Source: Nemopilema nomurai
Lineage: Eukaryota; Cnidaria; Scyphozoa; Rhizostomeae; Rhizostomatidae
Assembly: GCA_003864495.1 (NCBI GenBank)
Contig: ML133429.1
Coordinates: 434,001-498,000 of the forward strand
Reading direction: 5' to 3'
DNA: 64,000 nucleotides
The notes beneath the pieces were generated by a model. It saw nothing but the letters and a program-made list of their open reading frames with translations. It was not told the DNA's origin and did no database searches. Positions 40,466 to 50,402 of this stretch are shown in pieces. Position 1 is the first letter of the stretch. Every line of letters starts with the position of its first letter. A program made the translations under genes and the position numbers.

Positions 40466-42864
40466 ATGGCGTTAGCGTCCTATGTGAGTTCCCTTGAATC
40501 ATTGGTGAACAAAAATGGAAACACTATGCAGGTAGGATTGATCGTTGCATCGACTGCAGCTCTGAACACATTGATGTCCGCAACGTTCTTTGAGTGCCCC
40601 TCGTCTGCCCATTATCTTTACGGATTGTCGTTCTTGTTGCTGCCGGGAATAATCCTTGCATTGATGTCTTTACTTGCTTCAAATGGTTTGGCTGTGGTGA
40701 TTAAAGGACTGTGTAAGAAAGACAGAGATGTCCCTCGAGGTCAGGCCAAATTTGGCAGGAGAAAGCGGTTCTGGCACACGTTCTTTACAAACGTTGCAGC
40801 TGTGCTGGCTAATGCGCTTTTGGCTATGGCAAGCTGGATCGCCATGACCTTGCTCTTCACAGAAGCTTATTCATGCATCAGGGTGGGGCCGCCTAACAAG
40901 CAACTGAGTAACAAAATCGCTGCCTACAAATTGGAGAAGGAGAAGTACAACGCTTATTCGAAGGTTCTTGGTTTGCTGCTTCTGGTATGCGGCATGTCTA
41001 TTCTGCTGGTATTGCATCTTATCAAGCAGTGTTGTTCGCCCGTCTTCACGGAAAAAGAACTTTGCAGCATGCGAAAGTAAGTTTTCTAATTCATTAAACG
41101 ACTCTTGGATCAAGCTGTTGGGAAGGAAAGGGAAAGAGGGGAAGGGCTGGGAAGGGAAGGGAAAGAAAGGGCTGGGAAGAAAAGGGATGTGCAGAGAAGA
41201 GAGGGGAAGGGATGAGCAGAGAAGAGAGGGGAAGGGATGAGCAGGGAAGAGAGGGGAAGGGACGAGCAGGGAAGGGAAGGGCGGGTTTTGAGGAGTGTGG
41301 GCTACCTGAAAGTGACAGAAATTAAAAGATCGCCAAGGGAATTCCCCTTGAATCACTGCAGTGTTCAGAGAATGAGGATTCGTCTGTCAAACATATAAAA
41401 ATGGCTCCTTCGCGTGTAGATAAAGTCTTATGATAATGATCAATTATTTTGCTTATAATTTGGATATCGGTTTGGTACACTTTTCTATTCCTTGCTGCAG
41501 ATTTTTAGGCCGTTTTGCTAGAAAAGCCTTCCCTCTTTCCCTTCCGGTCTTCCAAGAAAGATCGCTTTTCGAACTACTATTCGTTGCCAATTTTACTCCG
41601 CTCTTTTTGAAGCACGTCTTTCACGACGATGACCCTTTAAACCGCAATTTTTACCACTATGATGTTTGAATCAGACAATGACAATGACATATTTGAATCA
41701 GAAATGACAAAATTGAGGCAAACATTTGCTACAAACACCAACAAACGCTCTCTTTTCTCTGTCTAAAAATTGCAAATCAAGTAAACTTCCCCAATCTTTA
41801 GGCCTGCTTTTCAAATTATGGGGGACACTAGAACAGAAACAATACACGCTTTTTTTGAAAGGAACCTAACCTATCTAAAGGCCTAGTTCCAAACGTTCCT
41901 TATTCGTAGACCTCAAATCATCAGATTTTAGTAAAAAAAGTTCCTTAATTTTCGCTGTACATCAATAAGCCTCAATGAAGCACTTGACACACGAATATCA
42001 AACTATCTATGCGAGTATTGGCTGCTAATGAATGGAACCGGCTTTTTAGTTCTTGATGCTTGCAGTTATAAAAAATTTTCCAATCGAAAAGTTCCTTAGT
42101 GATTTTGTTTTTAGTAGTATAAGTGCCTTAAATATTTCGGCCTTCTACATGTAGATTCCTTATAAAGTGGTTCCTTATAAAAAAAGCGTGTATTTCGAAG
42201 CGTTCTGTCTGCCCTTGGTGCTCGCAACGTCAGTGGCTAAGCTTTTACGGTCGGCAGCAGATTCTGAAGAGTGCTAATAGGATCCCATCTTGTTCAACAA
42301 TTCAGGTAATTGACTTGATTTAAGGTCGGGTTTGCCATTTAAGCATTTGATGAACTCGGACTAAATTTGTTCCGATGGGGTAGAGACAAACAATTTTGGA
42401 TCAGAGCAACTAACAAGACCGTATATAAAAAGGGCAGGGGAAATTCCCTCAAAGAAATTTTTGATAAGGGCTTCTGAAGTCAAGACGAGGCTAGCAAAAA
42501 AATTTCACCAGCCCATTCCTTGAGAATATCGATGTTTTTCAGGTATGATGAAATCGAGGCTAAGGCAGTGAGCGAGAGATTCACCGAGTTGATGCAAGAG
42601 TCAGCGAAAGCAAATGCTAAAGACATCATTGAGAAGTTTTGGAAAGAATTTGAAAAGAAAGAGACGGATGAGGGAGTTTACAACAGAAAGGCTATTCGCG
42701 ACCTACGACAGTTTCTCGCTCTAAGATACCCAAGGCTAGACATGATTGGGAACTCATCCGAAAAGCATTGCATTCAAAATATGTTGCCGAAAAATTTTGT
42801 GATCGAGGAAGCCCAAGCTAGCGAGGGTCCAACTTCTTCCCTAATGCAAAATTCTAACGTTTGA
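40466..42864 (+). CDS. CALHM-like large-pore channel
   Basis: Two exons, 40466-41076 and 42543-42864 (phase 2 junction; acceptor GATGTTTTTCAG), give 310 residues, the usual CALHM (calcium homeostasis modulator) length. Four hydrophobic segments lie at about 22-42, 51-73, 106-132 and 164-187. After helix 1 comes FECPSSAHYLYG, like the CALHM extracellular CPC...YG motif, and after helix 3 comes WIAMTLLFTEAYSC, like W...LLDG...C. The C-terminal exon is helical and charged (RFTELMQESAKANAKDIIEK). CALHM proteins form plasma-membrane pores for ions and ATP. Cys44 and Cys137 fit one conserved disulfide; the second cysteine of CPC is Ser46, so the other bridge appears lost. The subtype is unassigned. 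A 29-bp array begins about 68 bases past the stop. The ATG at 40466 is the first in frame after upstream stops. Confidence 0.72.
41110..41285 (+). repeat. Purine-rich GGGAA/GAGGGGAAGGG tract in CALHM intron
   Basis: Almost all G and A, with a roughly 27-base unit (GAAGAGAGGGGAAGGGATGA) repeated about three times at the right. It begins about 30 bases after the donor region of exon 1. Confidence 0.75.
41845..42190. mobile_element. MITE with TA target duplication, copy 1
   Basis: Ends CACGCTTTTTTT... and ...AAAAAAAGCGTG are inverted repeats continued by AAGGAACC and GGTTCCTT. TA flanks it on both sides (41843-41844, 42191-42192). A second copy of the same family is at 56422-56802. It sits in the CALHM intron and encodes no protein. 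Confidence 0.75.
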
Positions 42865-42931
42865 TAGAGGGACAGCATTTTACCAAAAGGATGTTCGTGT
42901 ATCAGTAAGGCCTCCGGTGGGACTTTTTAAA

Positions 42932-44339
42932 ACCTTTATTAGCAGTAGATTTGACAATAATCCATAAAAGCAGTAGATTTGGAAAAACTCTTTAAAAGCA
43001 ATAGGTTTTGCAAAAGACCTATAGTAACAGTAGATTTTACAAAAATCCTTAAGTAGCAGTAGATTTTACAAAAAGCCTTAAGTAGCAGTAGATTTTACAA
43101 AAATCCTTAAATAGCAGTAGATTTTACAAAAAACCTTAAATAGCAGTAGATTTTACAAAAAGCCTTAAGTAGCAGTAGATTTTACAAAAAGCCTTAAGTA
43201 GCAGTAGATTTTACAAAAAACCTTAAGTAGAAGTAGATTTTACAAAAAGCCTTAAGTAGCAGTAGATTTTACAAAAAACCTTAAGTAGCAGTAGATTTTA
43301 CAAAAAACCTTAAATAGCAGTAGATTTTACAAAAATCCTTAAATAGCAGTAGATTTTACAAAAATCCTTAAGTAGAAGTAGATTTTACAAAAAGCCTTAA
43401 GTAGCAGTAGATTTTTCAAGAAACCTTAAGTAGCAGTAGATTTTACAAAAAACCTTAAATAGCAGTAGATTTTACAAAAATCCTTAAATAGCAGTAGATT
43501 TTACAAAAATCCTTAAGTAGCAGTAGATTTTACAAAAAGCCTTAAGTAGAAGTAGATTTTACAAAAAGCCTTAAGTAGCAGTAGATTTTACAAAAAGCCT
43601 TAAGTAGCAGTAGATTTTTCAAGAAACCTTAAGTAGCAGTAGATTTTACAAAAAGCCTTAAGTAGAAGTAGATTTTACAAAAAGCCTTAAGTAGCAGTAG
43701 ATTTTACAAAAATCCTTAAGTAGCAGTAGATTTTACAAAAAACCTTAAGTAGCAGTAGATTTTACAAAAAGCCTTAAGTAGCAGTAGATTTTACAAAAAA
43801 CCTTAAGTAGCAGTAGATTTTACAAAAAACCTTAAGTAGCAGTAGATTTTACAAAAAACCTTAAGTAGCAGTAGATTTTACAAAAAACCTTAAGTAGCAG
43901 TAGATTTTACAAAAAACCTTAAGTAGCAATAGATTTTACAAAAATCCTTAAGTAGCAGTAGATTTTACAAAAATCCTTAAGTAGCAGTAGATTTTACAAA
44001 AAGCCTTAAGTAGAAGTAGATTTTACAAAAAACCTTAAGTAGCAGTAGATTTTACAAAAAACCTTAAGTAGCAGTAGATTTTACAAAAAACCTTAACTAG
44101 CAGTAGATTTTACAAAAAGCCTTAAGTAGAAGTAGATTTTACAAAAAACCTTAAGTAGCAGTAGATTTTACAAAAAACCTTAACTAGCAGTAGATTTTAC
44201 AAAAAGCCTTAAGTAGAAGTAGATTTTACAAAAAACCTTAAATAGCAGTAGATTTTACAAAAAACCTTAAGTAGAAGTAGATTTTACAAAAAACCTTAAG
44301 TAGCAGTAGATTTTTCAAGAAACCTTAAGTAGCAATAGG
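42932..44339 (+). repeat. 29-bp tandem array, about 48 units, directly after CALHM stop codon
   Basis: The unit starts AAGTAGCAGTAGATTTTACA and ends AAAAA(G/A/T)CCTT. From 43051 to 44327 the spacing is exactly 44 x 29 bases, with no net insertion or deletion. The first four units (42932-43050) are degenerate. Variation is concentrated at a few fixed positions. Confidence 0.95.
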
Positions 44340-44990
44340 AGCACATTTTGTAATCGACCAATCAGTGGATTTATTTACCTGAAATTTTCATCTAATCAGA
44401 TTACTCTCAGATTTTGATATTGTTTCTTCATCCCGCCATTCTGAAATTGGGTTGATGTGAAAGAATTCATGTATAAAAACATTTTCCCCTTAAAAAATTT
44501 ACGTTCGTTTACAATCATAATTTTTTGGCCTCAACTCCTTAACTATATCTCTGTTAAATTTCTCCTAGCCCTAAGCTGAGCTATGATCCGTTTCAAAAAT
44601 ATTAGACATTGAGCCCCACCCGCGGCAGATCTTTCCAATTATACGCATCATCCTTGAATAACGTACCACCAAACAAGCGTTCAGAAAATCGTTTTCATCT
44701 AAAAAGCGTTGGACTAGGGCTACGCACACCTAATTGTTCCTAAATGCACTTCTACTCTTTTCAGGTTTGGGTTGGGTAGGCTGTAGTTATAAAATGATCA
44801 TAAATAGATGTCATAAATCGAGTTTAAGACTATAATACCTCTAAAAGAACATGAATTAGGTTTTTGTTAGATTTTTATACGCTGACAATTTCAATGCAAA
44901 TATATCAAAACTACTCACTATGCAGCAGCTATCACATGACCTCGTTAACTCTCTAGATTTTTAATAGATTTTTAATCTGTACATATAGTT

Positions 44991-45251
44991 AATCTGGTAC
45001 CCAGGGTAACATTCCAGTTGCATGTGTTGTGCTGTGACAGTTTGAAAACGTTACCTCAGAAGCAAGCTGAACGTAAGTAACCGATGGAAAGATTCTTTTA
45101 AAGTATAGTAATGACAATTCTTCCTGAAGTGAACTACAGTCAACGCTTGTTAGAGAGCAAATAATTTGGCTAAAATTTTTTTTCATAAGTTGAAAATATC
45201 TGAAAATTCTGATTCTCTTTGGCCTATGAAATGTGCTACCTGGTACTGATT
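44991..45251. mobile_element. Possible degenerate MITE sharing the foldback motif
   Basis: It starts AATCTGGTACCCAGGGTA, the same motif as the arms of the 24450-24502 foldback. It ends with TACCTGGTACTGATT, a degenerate inverted partner. No target duplication is seen. Confidence 0.35.
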
Positions 45252-45305
45252 CTTGTCTCAAATGTCAATTTAAGCACCTTGGTGTGCCTACAGACCCTAA
45301 AGGCT

Positions 45306-45338
45306 GATTTCCACGAGGCGAATTTCCTCGTGGAAATC
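45306..45338. repeat. Perfect 13-bp hairpin
   Basis: GATTTCCACGAGG (45306-45318) and CCTCGTGGAAATC (45326-45338) pair perfectly around CGAATTT. Confidence 0.8.
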
Positions 45339-45664
45339 TGTCTTAAGCATTCCTTTCAATGCCATGCCATGGATAGTATTAGGTGAGCATTTTTCCATTT
45401 AATTAATACAAGAAGCAATGGTGATTATTTCAAAGCTATTTGTATTCTTTCAGATTTTAAATACATCTATTCTTAAGAAAGTACCAAAAATTCTACAGCA
45501 CTGCAAATATAGCTAAGCATGCTGAAATTTTGCTAAGGTATAAATAATAAGAATAAAAACAATGTATCATTGTTATCTTGCTATCTTGATAAAGTTTAGA
45601 ACTCGCAAAGCTAAACAAACACTAATTTAATAGGTACACAGGTCTCATATCCCTATCAACTCAT

Positions 45665-46574
45665 AACGCTACAATACAGCAACGCTACAATACAGCAGCG
45701 CTACAATACAGCAGCGCTACAATACAGCAACGCTACAATACAGCAACGCTACAATACAGCAGCGCTACAATACAGCAGCGCTACAATACAGCAACGCTAC
45801 AATACAGCAACGCTACAATACAGCAACGCTACAATACAGCAGCGCTACAATACAGCAACGCTACAATACAGCAACGCTACAATACAGCAGCGCTACAATA
45901 CAGCAACGCTACAATACAGCAGCGCTACAATACAGCAGCGCTACAATACAGCAACGCTACAATACAGCAACGCTACAATACAGCAGCGCTACAATACAGC
46001 AACGCTACAATACAGCAACGCTACAATACAGCAGCGCTACAATACAGCAACGCTACAATACAGCAACGCTACAATACAGCAACGCTACAATACAGCAACG
46101 CTACAATACAGCAGCGCTACAATACAGCAACGCTACAATACAGCAGCGCTACAATACAGCAACGCTACAATACAGCAACGCTACAATACAGCAACGCTAC
46201 AATACAGCAACGCTACAATACAGCAGCGCTACAATACAGCAACGCTACAATACAGCAACGCTAAAATACAGCAACGCTACAATACAGCAACGCTACAATA
46301 CAGCAGCGCTACAATACAGCAACGCTACAATACAGCAACGCTACAATACAGCAACGCTACAATACAGCAACGCTACAATACAGCAACGCTACAATACAGC
46401 AACGCTACAATACAGCAACGCTACAATACAGCAACGCTACAATACAGCAGCGCTACAATACAGCAGCGCTACAATACAGCAACGCTACAATACAGCAACG
46501 CTACAATACAGCAACGCTACAATACAGCAGCGCTACAATACAGCAACGCTACAATACAGCAACGCTACAATACA
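45665..46574 (+). repeat. 16-bp tandem array, 57 units, beside the minus-strand receptor stop
   Basis: Unit AACGCTACAATACAGC or AGCGCTACAATACAGC. Unit starts at 45665 and 46561 differ by exactly 56 x 16 bases, so no net insertion or deletion occurred. Nearly all variation is the A/G choice at base 2. One unit has CTAAAA near 46261. The array ends 22 bases beyond the receptor stop codon, so it should form most of that 3' untranslated region. Confidence 0.96.
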
Positions 46575-46596
46575 AGGCTATCGGCAAACCCAGTTG

Positions 46597-49500
46597 TCAT
46601 AAATGCAAATCGGTTGTTGAAGTAGACTGGTGTTGTCCATCATTTTCATTGTCAGGTGTTGACTCCTCCACAGGGTCAATGTACTGCGACGTTACTGCTG
46701 GGTATGAAGAGATGATAGCACGTGACATTAGTGTGTTTCTCTTCAATGTGCGGATTTCCGCGCGCGATGGTACACCACCGGAGCCTTCGTCAACAACGCT
46801 CCTAGGCCAGAGAATCACCCTAACTTTTGGCGCGAACAGGCCTATCAACGTGATATATCCAATTATGTCACAAAACACCACAATAGTATAGGTCCTTGTG
46901 TAGTTGTTTTTGTTATCTGAAAGGATGAAAATGGGTAGAAACACCCCCCAGACAAAGCAGCTAGCATACATGGTAAGCATTGTGCTCTTAGACTCGTTGA
47001 AGTTCTTCGGGAAATTCCGCGTTTTAAACGCGAACCACGTACACGCTAGCATCAGAATGAGGCAGACGCACAAATTAACATTCAAAATGGTCGCATCTGT
47101 ATTGCAATACGTCATAACGTGGTCTTTGTCATCCGGCACATGCCGTGAAACATTTGGTGGATCACCAATGGACCAGACGACTCCTAGAAGAACTTGGATA
47201 GACGTTATACCGATAACTATGGCAAGCTGCGAAACGGGACTGGTAAGTGAAGGCTTGGTCACTGACAGAGTTGCGTTCTTGAATATTCGGTATAGGCGAT
47301 TGGTTTTTAAAAGCAGCGAGGCGTAACATAGGCTGAGACTTAGGCCTGCGATGAATCGCTGGATGCTGCATATTATCTTGGACGGGGGTGCAAGAAAGAT
47401 CACAGCCGCTGTGAAGCATATGTACAGGCTCAGGAGCATGACGTAACTTAGCTCTCTGCTCGATGCCTTGACAACAGGAGATTGGCTTCGGTATATGAAC
47501 AGGCTCATTACGAATGTTGTTAGCAAAAAGCCAATACTGGAAAAAGCAATGGCTACTTGGCCGACGGGATGTGTGAAAGAGATGTGGTCTCTAGGAAGCC
47601 TGCTGCAATGGTCCCGAGCTGCATTCGGCTTGAAACCGGTTCCACACTGCTTGCACGTGTTATTTGCTGTGACTATGTCATTCGCTTTGCAAAGCCGACA
47701 CTCCCAGCAACATTTGATTCCATTTAGGGACAAAGTTGCAAGTTGCACCTCCCCCCTGTCCCGTCTACAAGCCACGCTGCATCTTGAAGTGAAGATGCCA
47801 TGTCCTCCATTAGGCCATGTAACGTTTCTCTCTATAACAAGCCGAGCATTACTAGTTGAATCCCATCCGCCTATTTTTTGATACTCAAAATGATCTCCTT
47901 TTTGCAGAAGATTCAGGACTTCAAATTTCCCTTCAACTCCTCCGACGGCGTCAAACTTAATGCTCGAGTTATTGTTCAAGCTTCTGAAATTCTCCTTAGA
48001 CAGGCTCGTGCTTATCCAATTAACGACATTTCCATCAAAATGATCTTCGAAGCATTTCCGTGTGATGTTTTCTCCACATGTCTTCTCTAGACTGATCTTC
48101 AGTGACTGCGCATACACAAACACTGCATCTATAACAGGACCAACAGACACCAGCTGGGGCATCCCTTTTCCCTCTGTTAGCTTCTCATTGGCTGTGCAGC
48201 GCGGCTTGCTGGCATCACTGCCCGTGAGTGAGCAATCAAAGACGGCCTCCCAGAATTTCTGAAATAGCAAATAACTATTTGTTCTCGGATTCAATGACTT
48301 GAAATAGTCGATAAACGGCTGGTCGTGCATGTGTGAATTGTAATGCAAGGAGATGGAGCCTTGCACTAGTTTGCCAACTTCTTTCCCAGCATCAGATTTC
48401 CCCACCCCGTGCCTCCTACCCAAACAGTCTCGCGATCAACTTGGCCTCGTTTCTGCGCTGAACGCAGCAGGCGAATGGTGTCCTCTCTGTTGGTAAACAA
48501 AACAATCACTTTAACTTTGGTGTCAGACATCACAGAATCAACTGCAGCTTCGTATGCTGGGCTGTCGGGAACCTCTGGCAATAGCACCTGCTTAGCAATG
48601 CAGCAACCGTTCTTTTCCAGCAGAGACTGCAAGACAAGGAATCCAAGCTGCCTTTCGTGGGAGCTGACACATGATACGTACTTCCACTGGTATTCTACAA
48701 GTATGTCAGCGATCGCCTGTGCCTCGTATCTGTCCGAAGGAACTGTCCTAAAAAAGTTACTGTATCTACCACGGTCTTCCAATTCGAGGCTGCTTGCCCG
48801 GTAGCTTATTTCGGTCGTGTGAAATAAGCTGAAGACGTTCGCGGCGAGCACTGACTCGCTCGACGTATACGGCCCCACGACCCCAAGTATCTTACTGCCC
48901 GCCAACACGACAGGGATAAGGTTTTTCTTCAAGGTCGGCGTGCTTTTGCAAGTATCAAACACCTGGTAGCCAATTTGAAAGGATTTAGGCAGCAATCCGA
49001 TGTTGTTTGTAACATTGATGGCGTAGCGAAAGGCCTCCAGAAGTAGGACGCCATCTTGGGTGTTGACCGGCCCGCAGTCTCGTTTGCCATCTCGGTAAAC
49101 GGGCGAGTGAATTGCGAAGTAGCCTGTTATGTAACAGAGGCCTGATTGAGATGGCAAGGAGGCTGGAAAAGAAGGAAATATCCTTAATTAAGGTGTCTCG
49201 ACCAAATGTTTTGCGAATAATTGTAGATGACTTCCTTACCTCTACACCATTTTTAACAACAACAACAGCAGCAACAACAGGAGCAGCGACAACATCAACA
49301 ACAGGGACGAGAGTTCTGATCATAAAAGAAACTTGCAGAGATACTTGATGTAGCCTATTACTTCATCACAAATGTATGCAAATCAATATTTGAAGAATCT
49401 ATGCCTGGACTGGGTATTTATGTGGACAGAGCTTAATGTGCAAGTACAAAAAGCGCCTTGTCTCTTTGAAAGCGATTATCATTGAAACAGGCCAGTAGAC

Positions 49501-50402
49501 ATGGTAAAATGTAATTCGATCATTGCTTCTTATTTCCTGTGTCACCTCGGTTATGCTCTGTGAGGCAGGCTTCCCTTCTAAGTACCAGCTTAAATGGATT
49601 CATCTAATTTACAGTGGAAAAAAAGCGAATCTGGAAGTGAATTTGTCTTGTAGTCGTAAATCATTGATGTCCATGTAATCATCATTGCAAGCTTAGATGC
49701 GAGCTCGCGAGAATGATGAACTGAATTGCTTTGCCCATCCTGCCATCGAATCTCTTGATTTCCAAGAAATAGAAGAACAAAAGGCATTGAAGTGAATTGG
49801 AGTGCCAGAATTCAGAATCTACCAGCTCCATGCTGCAGCGTGAAGCCTAAGGGTTGGCATTACGCAAAACAAGGCATTGAGAACATGAATGCAATAAGTA
49901 CTAGGTTTCTAGACGTCACACAAAGGGAGTGACCTTGGTCAAAAGATATTTGAGATTTTATGATGTCTAGACGTGTAATTGTTTTCCTGTCGGAGAAGGC
50001 CCGTTACGTGATATTTTCGTTTCTGTGGATCCATGTTTAGCTGCGTTCTTCAAGAAAGAACCCTTAGGCAGATACATGCAGGCACGTGCAAGCATTTTCG
50101 ATCATTGTAGAATGTCATTAACAAGGCAACAAATGTAGAAGTCTACAAGAGATAGCATTATTGATTATGTGTGTGTGTTGTGTCTGCATCAGACAAACAA
50201 TTTCTGGACATGCGAATGTTTAAACAAACGAAGCAGGCACATAAAGAAGAACATGCAAACATCTTGATACAGAGGAAACATGCTAGGCAAACACAGAGCG
50301 AGCTTAGCTTGATTGAAATAGATTTCCCTTACCTGATTCTGTTTCTAGGTTCAAAGCAATCGTCCATATGGTAAGAAGTAGAAACTTGACTTTCAATTCC
50401 AT
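46597..50402 (-). CDS. Class C GPCR, metabotropic-glutamate-receptor-like (one-base frameshift)
   Basis: Exon 1 (50402-50333) encodes a signal peptide (MELKVKFLLLTIWTIALNLE). Exon 2 (49162-46597) holds the rest. Allowing for one frame break the product is about 878 residues: Venus-flytrap domain (about 25-470), cysteine-rich domain (about 485-533, CSVAC, CCWECRLC, CKQCG), seven helices (about 559-812) and a short tail ending STTDLHL. Family marks include SPVVKASSRELSYVMLLS, CSIQRFIAGLSLS, LKTNRLYRIF and FPKNFNESKSTMLTMYASC. One base is missing between 48394 and 48393: the first frame reads WVGGTGWGN and stops at 48366, and the other continues DAGKEVGKLVQGSISLHY. It is a paralogue of the plus-strand receptor at 31146-35284, with the same exon plan. 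The serine pair in the flytrap (YTSSES) is kept, but other glutamate-contacting positions differ, so the ligand is unknown. Confidence 0.9.

Larger units (their letters stand above)
44340..45664. other. Spacer between two arrays; hairpin and possible MITE
   Basis: Apart from the hairpin at 45306-45338 and the possible element at 44991-45251 nothing is recognised. The 3' ends of the two converging genes must lie in or near this stretch and the arrays. Confidence 0.4.

Noticed and set aside
40871..41356. Pro-Phe-Ser-rich minus-strand open frame
   Set aside because: It is the complement of CALHM exon 1 and the purine tract in its intron.
42932..44339. Regular 29-base repeats as a CRISPR array
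   Set aside because: Units are contiguous with no unique spacers, and the window is animal DNA.
46649..48804. Plus-strand open frames of 60-140 codons
   Set aside because: They lie opposite the minus-strand receptor exon and have no family likeness.
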